From an uncultured Acidobacteriota bacterium (lineage in GTDB: Bacteria; Acidobacteriota; Vicinamibacteria; Vicinamibacterales; UBA2999): a stretch of 52,230 nt of DNA. The notes below the pieces were generated by a model. That model was not told the DNA's origin, ran no database searches, and saw only the letters and a program-made list of their open reading frames with translations. The DNA lies in the NCBI GenBank assembly GCA_902826065.1, contig CADEDM010000009.1, positions 1 through 52,230 of the forward strand, in the 5' to 3' direction. Below, one piece after another: positions 28,487-36,276 of this stretch (the first letter of the stretch is position 1; the number at the start of each line of letters is the position of its first letter). The position numbers and the translations under genes were made by a program.

Positions 28487-30055
28487 ATGTCGAGCCGCGA
28501 AGCCGACCCCGTCGCCCACGAGGCCGCGCCACGCGCACCGGCCGCGCCTCCTGAGGTCCACGCGCTCCTGCGCGCGATCGTCGACGGCACGCCCGACGCC
28601 ATCTGCGTCAAGGATCTGCAGGGCCGGTTCCTGCTGGTGAACCGCGCGTTCGCCGACCTGCGCGACTCGACCGTCGATGACGTCATCGGCCAGCGCGACA
28701 GCGCGGCGGGCCGCGACGGCCTGAGTGCCGACGAGGTCGCCGTGCTGGCCTCGGGGGAATCCCACGCCGCCGAGACCACCATCGAGGTGCGTGGCGCAGC
28801 CCGCACCCTGCACGCGATCACCTTTCCGTTTCACGATGCCTCCGGTACGCCGGCCGGTCTCGTCGGCGTCCTGCGCGACACGACCGAGCGCCGCCACGTC
28901 GAACGCCAGGTCCAGCAGGCCCACAAGATGGAGGCCATCGGACGGCTCGCTGGAGCCGTGGCCCACAACTTCAACAACCTCCTGACGATCATCTTGGGCT
29001 ACGCCGAGGTGCTCGGAGACGGCGCCGTCACCGCCACGGAGCAGCGGGAGGCGGTCGACGAGATCGTCCGCGGCGCCGAGCGCGCGGCGTGGATGACGCG
29101 GCAACTGCTGGCGTTCAGCCGCGCTCACAACGCGACACCGCGGGTCGTCGACGTCGGCGCGGCGCTGATGGACCTGCAGGGGCTGCTGCGGCCGGTGCTG
29201 GCTCGCACTATCGATCTCAGCGTGCACGCCGGCGACGACCCGGGCACGGTGGTCATGGATCGCGGCCAGTTCGAACAGGCGCTGACGACGCTGGTCGTGA
29301 ACGCCAGCGAGGCCATGCCGTCGGGCGGGCGTCTCCGCCTCGAGGCGCTGCGCACGCGAGTCGATGCCGAGGACGTCGCGTCGGCCGCCACGCCCGGCGA
29401 CTACGTCGAGGTGCGGGTGTGGGACTCGGGCCACGGCATGGACGCAGCCACCCGCGGACGCCTGTTCGAGCCGTTCTTCACCACGAAGCCCGACGGCATG
29501 GGCACGGGCCTCGGCCTGTCGATGGTGTATGGCTTCGTGACGCAGCTCGGCGGCCACATCGACGTCACCTCGGCGCCCGGCACCGGGACGCTGTTTCGCC
29601 TGCTGCTGCCGCGCAGTCCCGAACCGGCGCCGGCGCGTCGGCCGCGACAGGTGGCCCCGCCGCAGCCCGGCGGCAGCGAGACCGTGTTGCTCGTGGAAGA
29701 CGAGGAGGCGGTGCGGCAGGTGGCCCGGCTGGTGCTGCAATCGCGCGGCTATCGCGTGCTCGAGGCCCGCGACGGCGTGCACGCGCTCGAGGTCGCGCGG
29801 GCCGCCGCGGGACCGATCGATCTGCTGCTCAGCGATCTCGTGATGCCGCGCATGAACGGACAGCAGCTCGCCGAGACGCTGGCGGAGGTGCACCCCGCGA
29901 TGCGCGTGCTGCTCATGTCCGGCTATCCCGACCGCGTCGCCCCTGGCGTCGACGCCGACCCGCGCTTCGAGTTCCTGTCCAAGCCCTTCCAGCCGTCGGT
30001 GCTCGCGCGTCGCGTGCGCGAATGCCTCGATCGCGGCCGGACCGGACCGGACTGA
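28487..30055 (+). CDS. Hybrid PAS sensor histidine kinase with C-terminal receiver
   Basis: 522 aa, soluble (no membrane helix). Order: PAS (about 25-135; GTPDAICVKDLQGRFLLVN, then FHDASGTPAGLVGVLRD), HisKA with phosphorylated H160 in AVAHNFNNLL (canonical is HDFNNLL; the Asp is Asn here), HATPase with N (VVNASEAMPSGG), DSGHGMD, EPFFTTK, GTGLGLSMVYG, and a REC domain (about 398-515; VLLVEDEEAVR, phospho-acceptor D450 in LLLSDLVMP, K in LSKPF). Cytoplasmic ligand or redox sensing through the PAS is likely. No separate response regulator or output gene is adjacent; the 6-bp gap to the convergent acyltransferase gene leaves none. Upstream 28374-28486 shows nothing definite. Confidence 0.9.
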   Translation: MSSREADPVAHEAAPRAPAAPPEVHALLRAIVDGTPDAICVKDLQGRFLLVNRAFADLRDSTVDDVIGQRDSAAGRDGLSADEVAVLASGESHAAETTIEVRGAARTLHAITFPFHDASGTPAGLVGVLRDTTERRHVERQVQQAHKMEAIGRLAGAVAHNFNNLLTIILGYAEVLGDGAVTATEQREAVDEIVRGAERAAWMTRQLLAFSRAHNATPRVVDVGAALMDLQGLLRPVLARTIDLSVHAGDDPGTVVMDRGQFEQALTTLVVNASEAMPSGGRLRLEALRTRVDAEDVASAATPGDYVEVRVWDSGHGMDAATRGRLFEPFFTTKPDGMGTGLGLSMVYGFVTQLGGHIDVTSAPGTGTLFRLLLPRSPEPAPARRPRQVAPPQPGGSETVLLVEDEEAVRQVARLVLQSRGYRVLEARDGVHALEVARAAAGPIDLLLSDLVMPRMNGQQLAETLAEVHPAMRVLLMSGYPDRVAPGVDADPRFEFLSKPFQPSVLARRVRECLDRGRTGPD

Positions 30056-30061
30056 CGGCCG

Positions 30062-31207
30062 TCAGCGGCGCCGCGCGGCCAGCCGCAGGAACGGCTGCTC
30101 GATGACGCGGTAGGACCACGTCGCCACGACGATCGTGCCTGCCACCACGCCGAGGTAGAGCGCGAAATGGCGGCCGGCGCTCCACGGCTGCAGGCCCAGC
30201 GTGACGTCGACGATCGTTGCCACGGCGCCGATGACCAGTAGATGCCAGACGTAGACGCTGTAGCTGACGCGCCCGAGGTGATCGGCGACGGGCGTCGCCG
30301 GGCCCGATGCCTGCGGCGCCAGCGCCAGCGTCGCCAGCGCCGCGGCCAGCAGCACGGGGCTCGTCCAGTCGGTCAGCGGCAGCAGGTGGCGTCCCGCCAG
30401 AATGCCCACGATGGCGGCGAGCGCCGTCCAGCGCCACGCGCCGGACGGACGCGCCATGCGCAGGCCCCCGCTCGACACCAGCGCCGCCGCGCAGATGCCG
30501 GCCAGCAGATAGCGCGCGTGGATGGTGCCGAGCGTCTGCCGCACGACGAGCAGCGTCGCCGACGACAGGCCCGCGAACCCACTCCCCGCGGTGCGCAGTC
30601 CGGTCTCGACGAGGAGCGTCACGAGGGTGGCGAGCGCGGCCGCGGTCCAGACGTTGCGCGTGAGCACGAAGAAGAGCGGCCAGATCAGGTAGAACTGCAT
30701 CTCGGCCCCGACCGACCAGAGATGCGTGGCAAACGGCACGCCTCCGTAGGCGACGAGCGCGGTATTCGGCAGCCCCACGAGATGCAGCCCGAGCAGCGTG
30801 CCGAAATGCGCGTCGCGCGTGCGTAACGCCGCCTCGAGCACCTGGCCGACCTGCGCGCTGACGCTCGCCAGCAGCCACGGCAGCGGGCTGAACACGGCGA
30901 CGACCAGCGCGAGGTACAGCGGCAGGATTCGCAGGCCGCGCCGGAAATAGAAACGGGAGAGCAGCGCGCCTGGACGGGCCGCGCGGTCGCGCAGCAGCGA
31001 CTGCGTGATGACGTAGCCACTCAGCCCGAAGAAGACATCGACCCCGGCCGTGCCCAGGCTTTGAATCCACGGCGCGAGCCAGATGCCGGGGAGCCCCAGG
31101 AGCGCCTTGGCCTGCTCGACGTGATGGATCACCACGGAGAACGCCGAGAGCGCTCGCACGTGATCGAAGGCGTGCACGTGCGACCGAGCGGCGGGCGGTT
31201 GGCTCAT
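30062..31207 (-). CDS. Acyltransferase-3 family membrane protein
   Basis: 381 aa with about ten hydrophobic helices. The family's R-x10-H motif is at the start (R in HVRALSAFSVVIHH). Other family marks: AGVDVFFGLSGYVITQSLL, RFYFRRGLRILPLYLAL, THLWSVGAEMQFYLIWPLF and GRVSYSVYVWH. PF01757 enzymes O-acetylate or acylate cell-surface sugars (for example OafA or exopolysaccharide acetyltransferases). The acceptor is unknown. The gene is divergent from the membrane protein at 31288; a TATCAT hexamer lies 12 bases before its ATG. Confidence 0.88.
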   Translation of the reverse strand: MSQPPAARSHVHAFDHVRALSAFSVVIHHVEQAKALLGLPGIWLAPWIQSLGTAGVDVFFGLSGYVITQSLLRDRAARPGALLSRFYFRRGLRILPLYLALVVAVFSPLPWLLASVSAQVGQVLEAALRTRDAHFGTLLGLHLVGLPNTALVAYGGVPFATHLWSVGAEMQFYLIWPLFFVLTRNVWTAAALATLVTLLVETGLRTAGSGFAGLSSATLLVVRQTLGTIHARYLLAGICAAALVSSGGLRMARPSGAWRWTALAAIVGILAGRHLLPLTDWTSPVLLAAALATLALAPQASGPATPVADHLGRVSYSVYVWHLLVIGAVATIVDVTLGLQPWSAGRHFALYLGVVAGTIVVATWSYRVIEQPFLRLAARRR

Positions 31208-31219
31208 GCGCCGGTCGCC

Positions 31220-31225
31220 ATGATA
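31220..31225 (-). promoter_or_regulatory. Putative -10 (TATCAT on minus) of the acyltransferase gene
   Basis: TATCAT is followed by 12 bases and ATG 31207, implying a leader of about 6 nt and no Shine-Dalgarno. Confidence 0.4.
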
Positions 31226-31272
31226 CCCGGTCCGCCGCGCGTGAAATCCTTTTCCGGCGCGATCACGCCAAG

Positions 31273-31278
31273 TAACAT
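31273..31278 (+). promoter_or_regulatory. Putative -10 (TAACAT) of the 31288 gene
   Basis: TAACAT lies nine bases before GTG 31288, giving a predicted leader of about 3 nt. An out-of-frame ATG at 31280 lies between them. Confidence 0.35.
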
Positions 31279-31287
31279 CATGCGCCA

Positions 31288-33318
31288 GTGCTCGTGCTCC
31301 TTCTCGTGTGGCTGGCGGTGCTCATCACATTGCCGCTGCGCTCGCCGCTGTGGATGGTCGTCGTCTCCGGCCTCCCCGTGCTGGCCCTGGCGTCGTGGCA
31401 GACGGCGCGGCGGCGCGGGCGGCCGTGGGCCGCGTTCGTGCGCGAGACGGCCGACGTCCACGGGCTCGCGGCGGTGTTGCTCTACACGCTCGGCGAGCTG
31501 ATCGCCAACTCGCACGGCATCACGACCGACGGCGTCACCTACTTCGCGCAGCTCCGCAGCCTGGTGTTCGATCGCGATCTCGACGTCGCGGCGGAGTTCA
31601 CCGTGCTCGGACAGCCGCCGCGGCCGAATCACGTCGTGCCAATCGGGCCGACGGTGCTCTGGGCGCCGCTCTACATCGCGGTCGCCGCGATCGATGGACT
31701 CGGGCGCGCCGTCGGCCTCTGGCGCGCGCCGGCCGAGGCCAACACCCTGGGCCTGACGTTGCCCTATGTTCGCGCCGCGCTCTTGTCGTCGTTCGCAATC
31801 GGCGCCGCCGGCCTGGCGGCGCTGCTGTGGCACCTGCGCGCGCGCTTCGACCGTGGCGTGGCGTGGACGGCCGTCACGCTCACGCTCGGCGCGACGCCGC
31901 TGTTCTGGTACCTCGTCTACGAGCCGTCGATGACGCATGCGGCGTCGTTCGGCTTCGCCGCGCTGTTCGCGGTCGCGTCGGCGGCGTGGCTGGGCGATAT
32001 GCCGGGTCGGGGACAGGCACCATCCGACCTCCGTCAGGTGCCGGTCCCCACGCCCACGGTACGTCGATGTCTCGTACTCGGCGCCCTCCTGGGTGCAGCG
32101 TTTGCCGCGCGATCGCAGGAAGCGCTGTTCGCGGTGCTGCCAGCGCTGCTGGTCCTCGGCGCCGCCCGGCCGTGGCCCGAGCGCCTCGCCGCCGCCGGAC
32201 GTCTCGCTGGCTGGGCCTTCCTCGGCGCGCTGCCGTGGCTGCTGCTGCAGGCGCTGCACAGCTACGTGCTGTTCGCGCGCTACGACTACAACCTCTTCGG
32301 CGCGAGCGGCTACTTCAACCCGTGGCAGTCGCGATGGCTCGACACGCTGTTCTCCTCGTGGCACGGGCTGTTCTCGTGGACGCCCGTGGTCTACCTCGCC
32401 GCGCTCGGCACGCTCGGCTACCTGCGGCGTGAGTGGCACTGGGCGACCTCGGCGATCGTCGTGCTGCTGCTGACGGCGTGGGTCAACGGCGCCACGCAGG
32501 ACTGGGCCGCCGGCTGGTCGTTCGGCGGACGCCGGTTCGCCAGCGTGCTCGTGCTGCTGGCGCCGGGCCTGGCACTGGCCATCGAGTGGTGCCTGCGACG
32601 TCCGCTCGTCGCTCTGGCGCCGGCCATCGTGGCGGCGCTGTGGTGGAACCACCTGCTGATGGTGCAGTACACGACCGGGATGCTGCCCAAGGACGAGCCG
32701 GTGAGCTTCGGGCGTCTCGTCCGTCAACAGAGCGAAGTGGTCACCGACACACCCTACGTCTACCCATTCGCCTTCCCCGCCAACGTGTGGTTCGCGTGGC
32801 GCCACGGCCTGCCGCTCGACAAGTACGACGAGCTGTCGGCGGTGACGCCGCAGGCGCCGTTCGAGACGCGCTTCGATCGCACGGCCGAGAAGTACCTGCT
32901 CGACGGCTGGGACGCGCCCACCGGCGACGACTGGGGCACGGCGTGGTGGATCGGCAGCACGCCAGCGATGATGGTGGTCCCGCTGGCGCTGACGCCGGGA
33001 CGCGTCGCGATCACGATCCGGGCACGCACGCGCCTCGACGAACCTGTAGTGCAGGCGGCGCTCGCGCTCGACGTCAACGGCACGCAGCTGGGGGAATTCG
33101 CCGCCGGCGTGCCGGCGCCGGCCACGTCCACGATCACCGTGCCGGCCGAACTCGCCGCCCGCGTGTTCCGCCACGGCTTCAACCGGGTCGCGATCCGGAG
33201 CCTGGGCGTGTCGCGCGTCGACCCGGCCGATTCCCGGCCGCCCGGGCCGCTCGCGCGCCGCCGCAATGCCGCCTGGCCGGTGGCGTTCTACGACCTGCGC
33301 ATCGCCGCGACGCCCTGA
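31288..33318 (+). CDS. Multi-pass membrane protein, GT-C glycosyltransferase-like
   Basis: 676 aa. About ten to twelve helices (for example LVLLLVWLAVLITLPL, LLSSFAIGAAGLAALLW) with an early luminal loop THGITTDGVTYFAQLRSL that resembles the first loop of GT-C enzymes (acidic residue before Y). An extracytoplasmic beta domain of about 130 residues follows the last helix (ALTPGRVAITIRARTRLDEP). It probably transfers a lipid-linked sugar outside, but acceptor and donor are unknown. GTG 31288 is the first in-frame start near the promoter. An in-frame palindromic element (32009-32049) inserts about 18 residues (RGQAPSDLRQVPVPTPTV) into a loop. Confidence 0.7.
   Translation: MLVLLLVWLAVLITLPLRSPLWMVVVSGLPVLALASWQTARRRGRPWAAFVRETADVHGLAAVLLYTLGELIANSHGITTDGVTYFAQLRSLVFDRDLDVAAEFTVLGQPPRPNHVVPIGPTVLWAPLYIAVAAIDGLGRAVGLWRAPAEANTLGLTLPYVRAALLSSFAIGAAGLAALLWHLRARFDRGVAWTAVTLTLGATPLFWYLVYEPSMTHAASFGFAALFAVASAAWLGDMPGRGQAPSDLRQVPVPTPTVRRCLVLGALLGAAFAARSQEALFAVLPALLVLGAARPWPERLAAAGRLAGWAFLGALPWLLLQALHSYVLFARYDYNLFGASGYFNPWQSRWLDTLFSSWHGLFSWTPVVYLAALGTLGYLRREWHWATSAIVVLLLTAWVNGATQDWAAGWSFGGRRFASVLVLLAPGLALAIEWCLRRPLVALAPAIVAALWWNHLLMVQYTTGMLPKDEPVSFGRLVRQQSEVVTDTPYVYPFAFPANVWFAWRHGLPLDKYDELSAVTPQAPFETRFDRTAEKYLLDGWDAPTGDDWGTAWWIGSTPAMMVVPLALTPGRVAITIRARTRLDEPVVQAALALDVNGTQLGEFAAGVPAPATSTITVPAELAARVFRHGFNRVAIRSLGVSRVDPADSRPPGPLARRRNAAWPVAFYDLRIAATP
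32009..32049. repeat. Palindromic mini-element inside the GT-C-like gene
   Basis: GGGGACAGGCACC (32009-32021) and GGTGCCGGTCCCC (32037-32049) are inverted with one mismatch around a 15-nt spacer. Length and symmetry are those of a REP/BIME-type or RAYT-mobilised element. It keeps the reading frame open and lies in a loop between hydrophobic segments. Confidence 0.55.
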
Positions 33319-33338
33319 CCCGGGCGGGGCGATGACGG

Positions 33339-33358
33339 GCGCCGTGGTTGAACGGCGC
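33339..33358 (+). terminator. Hairpin after the GT-C-like gene
   Basis: GCGCCGT (33339-33345) pairs perfectly with ACGGCGC (33352-33358), loop GGTTGA, 20 bp after the stop at 33318. No T-run, so a weak terminator or mRNA-end stabiliser. A CATAAT hexamer overlapping its end (33358-33363) may be the -10 of the next gene. Confidence 0.4.
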
Positions 33359-33395
33359 ATAATGAGCGGGCCCCCAGCCCAGTCCCGGAGGAGTC

Positions 33396-35213
33396 ATGTC
33401 ACAGCCTCGGCTCCCGCGGCCGGTGCTCGCCCGTCGCGCCGCAGGTGTGGTGCTGGCGGCGATGCTGGCGGCCTGCGGATCGCCGGACCAGGCCGCGCCG
33501 GCGGCAGGCCCAGGTTCGACCGCCGGAGACAGCGCGGCCGCGGCAGCCGCGGCGCCCAACACCACCGACCCGCGCTGGGTGCTGCAGCATTCGCCGCGAG
33601 CCGACGTCGCGGTGGTCTTCGTGCACGGCCTCTTCGGCGACACCCTGGGCACGTGGACGCACGGGCCCGGCGCCAGCATGTTCGACTTCGTGAAGGCCGA
33701 CCCGCGACTCGGCCCGAAGGTCGACCTGCTGGCGTTCGGCTACACCTCCAACATGCTTCGCGAGGGGTCGCTCGACATCCAGGAAGCGGCCAATCGCCTG
33801 CACTCGCGGCTGCAGTTCCACGGCGCGTTCGACTACCCCGCCATCGTCTTCGTCACGCACAGCATGGGCGGCCTGGTGGCCCTGCGCGAGTTGCTCACGC
33901 ACCGCGAGATCGTGCCGAAGGTGAAGGGCCTGGTGCTCTTCGCCACGCCGCAGGAAGGATCGCAGATCAGCAGCATCGCGCGCGTGGTCGCCAACAACAT
34001 CGCCCTCGATCAACTGCTGCCAGCCGACCGCAACGGCTTCCTGCGCCAGTTGAACGACGACTGGATCTCGCTGCCGAACCGGCCGCAGGTGCACTGCGCC
34101 TACGAGAAGAAGCCCACCGGCGGCATCGTCATCGTGCCGTGGGAGAGCGCCACGCGTTTCTGCGATCGCACCGCCGATCCGATCGACGCCGATCACGTCG
34201 CGATCGTGAAACCCGATCGGCCCGAACACGACGCGATGGTGACCCTCACCAACGCCCTCGACACGTTCGTCCTGAACCAGGCCCTCAAGCCGGCCCTCGA
34301 ACTGCCCGACTTCGTCGCCGACGGCCCCGTACGCGTATTCACGCTCACCGATCCGAGCGGCCGATCGCGGGCCCGATTGATCAACGCCGGCGGGTCGGCG
34401 CTTCGCGTCACTGTGGCGCAGGTCGATCCCGACCTGTTCGTGTGGCCCGACGACACGCCGAAGGCGATCCCCGCCAACGACCGCCTCGACATGCACCTCG
34501 CGCTGGGCTTTGGTGCCCGCGCGCCGGAGTACCGATTCACCCTGAGCTCCGACGTCACGCCGGCGACGCCCATCGTGGTGCGCGTCGATCCCGAGCGCCT
34601 GCGGGCGGCGCGCGCCACGCTGGCGGCCGAGGTGTCCACTACCGTGACCGGCCTCCTCGAGCGCGACGGCCCGCGGCTGCGAGCGGCGCCGCCCGGGAGC
34701 CCCGAGGCCCTCGACGCCGTCACGCAGTCGGCGCGCGACGTGATCGCCGCGCGCAGTCCGGGCCTGCCGGAGGGCGCGACGTGGGTCATCACCGCAGACC
34801 TCATGGACGCCGGCAATTGGCACGGCCTGGCCATCCGCGCGCTGCGCCGCGCCGAGGCCGCATCGCCGGCAACCGTCCGGACCCCCTCGGTGCAGCGGCT
34901 CGCGGGCCTCGTGTCGGCGCGCGCGGGCGAGCCAAGGGTCTTCGCCTCGGCGCCGACGCCGGCCGGGCAGGCCGCGGAGGATCGGCCGCAGCCGTTCGTG
35001 GATCCCGCCGCGGCGGGGCCGGCAACGGCGCTGTCGAAGGTGATGCGCGACATCCCGGCGTTGAAGGGCCAGGGGCTGAGCCTCGAGGGTGACCTCCACC
35101 GGGCCAGGGGCAACCGCGCCGACGCCCGGCGCCTCTACACGGAGGTCGCGGCCCTTCGGGCCACCCCATCGGTGAAGCTGCGCATCGATCGCGTGCAGCG
35201 CCCCCTGCGCTGA
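33396..35213 (+). CDS. Lipoprotein with an alpha/beta hydrolase (PGAP1/lipase-like) domain
   Basis: 605 aa. The lipobox LAAC (C27) marks a lipoprotein, followed by a Pro/Ala linker. An alpha/beta hydrolase spans about 70-290: VVFVHGLFGDTLGTW (oxyanion HG), nucleophile elbow THSMGG with S156 (G-x-S-x-G variant), and a C-terminal histidine candidate in DADHVAIVKPD, with the acid probably in TADPIDADH. The ~300 residue C-terminal half is low-motif (beta-sandwich-like, then Ala-rich helices). GGAGGAG precedes ATG 33396. The family contains lipases and PGAP1-like esterases acting on membrane lipids; substrate unknown. Confidence 0.8.
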   Translation: MSQPRLPRPVLARRAAGVVLAAMLAACGSPDQAAPAAGPGSTAGDSAAAAAAAPNTTDPRWVLQHSPRADVAVVFVHGLFGDTLGTWTHGPGASMFDFVKADPRLGPKVDLLAFGYTSNMLREGSLDIQEAANRLHSRLQFHGAFDYPAIVFVTHSMGGLVALRELLTHREIVPKVKGLVLFATPQEGSQISSIARVVANNIALDQLLPADRNGFLRQLNDDWISLPNRPQVHCAYEKKPTGGIVIVPWESATRFCDRTADPIDADHVAIVKPDRPEHDAMVTLTNALDTFVLNQALKPALELPDFVADGPVRVFTLTDPSGRSRARLINAGGSALRVTVAQVDPDLFVWPDDTPKAIPANDRLDMHLALGFGARAPEYRFTLSSDVTPATPIVVRVDPERLRAARATLAAEVSTTVTGLLERDGPRLRAAPPGSPEALDAVTQSARDVIAARSPGLPEGATWVITADLMDAGNWHGLAIRALRRAEAASPATVRTPSVQRLAGLVSARAGEPRVFASAPTPAGQAAEDRPQPFVDPAAAGPATALSKVMRDIPALKGQGLSLEGDLHRARGNRADARRLYTEVAALRATPSVKLRIDRVQRPLR

Positions 35214-35218
35214 ACGGC

Positions 35219-35224
35219 TATAGT
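35219..35224 (+). promoter_or_regulatory. Putative -10 (TATAGT) of the cupin gene
   Basis: TATAGT is just past the stop at 35213, with a predicted start near 35231. The short leader contains AAGGAGG before ATG 35249. No -35 recognisable. Confidence 0.4.
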
Positions 35225-35248
35225 CGAAGGCTCGTCGAAGGAGGTTCG

Positions 35249-35740
35249 ATGCGTTTCCTGCTGCCCGTTCTCACCCTCGCCGGGCTCGCCGTGGCCACGC
35301 CGGGCTTTGCGCAGGCGCCGGCCCAGGCGCCCACCGATCGCACCAAGGCCACGGTCTTCACGGCCGAGATGCTGGCGACTGCCCTCTCGAAGCTGCCCGC
35401 CGACCGGCCGTCCGGGTCGGCACGGGTCTTCACGATGGCCCCCTACAACGTCAACGTCGAGCAGCGGCAGCCGCGGGCCCAGGGCGCGTCGCAGCACGAC
35501 GCCCAGGCCGAGTTCTTCTACGTGATCGACGGCGCCGCCACGCTGCTCACGGGCGGCACCCTGACGGCGCCGGCGCGAACCGGCTCCAACGTGAGCGGCC
35601 AGGGCATCGAGGGCGGGGTGCGCCAGGCCTTCAAGAAGGGCGATTTCATGATCGTGCCGTCCGGCGTCCCGCACCAGTTCGTCGACATCACGGCGCCGGT
35701 GCAACTGCTGCAGGTCTACCTGCCGAACGCCGCGAAGTAG
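35249..35740 (+). CDS. Secreted cupin-domain protein
   Basis: 163 aa with a signal peptide (FLLPVLTLAGLAVATPGFAQ). A single cupin barrel follows: strand VNVEQRQPRAQGASQHDAQAEFFYVIDGAATLLTGG (cupin motif 1, with H and the E of AEFFYV as metal-ligand candidates) and GDFMIVPSGVPHQFVDI (motif 2, with the third histidine). Cupins hold a metal and perform many reactions or bind small ligands. Nothing here identifies the substrate. It lies 35 bp after the lipoprotein gene and has its own promoter candidate. Confidence 0.82.
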   Translation: MRFLLPVLTLAGLAVATPGFAQAPAQAPTDRTKATVFTAEMLATALSKLPADRPSGSARVFTMAPYNVNVEQRQPRAQGASQHDAQAEFFYVIDGAATLLTGGTLTAPARTGSNVSGQGIEGGVRQAFKKGDFMIVPSGVPHQFVDITAPVQLLQVYLPNAAK

Positions 35741-35766
35741 GGGGGCGCCCGCCCGGGGGAGAATGG

Positions 35767-35974
35767 TGATATACTTGACATCTCTGTCCTTCGTGAGTCC
35801 TGCCTCGTCCCGGGAGCCGTCATGCCCGGACCACCTTCAGCCCTCATAGAAGCCGCCATCGGGAGCGTCCCGATGCGCACGCCGCACGCGCCGTCGATCG
35901 CGCGACGCGCTGGCGTGGACGGCCGGCCCTGCACGTGCAGGCCGGAACTCAATGGCGATCAATGGAGCAAGGCA
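35767..35974 (+). promoter_or_regulatory. Extended -10 promoter and ~190-nt leader of the cold-shock gene
   Basis: TGATATACT (35767-35775) fits the extended -10 form TGnTATAAT. Transcription would begin near 35782, giving a leader of about 190 nt before ATG 35975. A long, structured 5' UTR is typical of cspA-type mRNAs. The leader also encodes an in-frame ATG at 35822, which would add a 51-residue extension with no cold-shock homology; it is rejected as start. The remainder of 35741-35974 holds no other gene. Confidence 0.45.
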
Positions 35975-36181
35975 ATGGCGCAACTGCGTGGCACGATCAA
36001 GCGTTTGATCAGAGACAAGGGATTCGGGTTCGTGGCGGCCGAGGACGGCATGGAGTACTTCTTCCATCAGGCGTCCTGCGTCGACGGCTCGTTCGACCAG
36101 ATGCGTGAGGGCCAGACCCTGACGTTCGACAAGGGGCAGGGTCCGAAGGGTCCGCGCGCCGAGAACGTCCGGCTGGCGTAA
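35975..36181 (+). CDS. Cold-shock (CspA-like) protein
   Basis: 68 aa, the usual size for a single cold-shock domain. RNP1 is KGFGFVAAED, RNP2 is YFFHQAS, and the N-terminal GTIKRLIRDK strand replaces the usual GTVKWF. The final strand is GPKGPRAENV. These OB-fold proteins bind single-stranded RNA/DNA and melt structure at low temperature or in stationary phase. The start is set by domain boundaries and by GGAG about 9 nt upstream. A hairpin follows the stop. Confidence 0.92.
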   Translation: MAQLRGTIKRLIRDKGFGFVAAEDGMEYFFHQASCVDGSFDQMREGQTLTFDKGQGPKGPRAENVRLA

Positions 36182-36201
36182 CACCGCACTCGCACACGGC
36201 G

Positions 36202-36240
36202 TCCGCAGGCGGCCACCTCATGGGCCGCGCTGCCTGCGGA
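36202..36240 (+). terminator. Hairpin after the cold-shock gene
   Basis: TCCGCAGGC (36202-36210) pairs with GCCTGCGGA (36232-36240), with inner GGCC/GGCC pairing. No T-run follows. Probably marks the end of the cold-shock transcript. Confidence 0.55.
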
Positions 36241-36276
36241 TCGACGACAATCGGCGCCTCCCCGGAAGGAGCGCCG

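Noticed and set aside
31204..33360. 718-codon minus frame opposite the GT-C-like gene
   Set aside because: Composition is the usual Arg/Gln/His pattern of antisense GC-rich DNA. No signal peptide, motif or hydrophobic segment.
33399..35099. 566-codon minus frame opposite the lipoprotein hydrolase
   Set aside because: No recognisable domain; the plus frame has lipobox and GxSxG motif and is the real gene.
35822..35974. In-frame N-terminal extension of the cold-shock protein
   Set aside because: 51 residues of Arg/Pro-rich sequence without homology; the domain and Shine-Dalgarno set the start at 35975.
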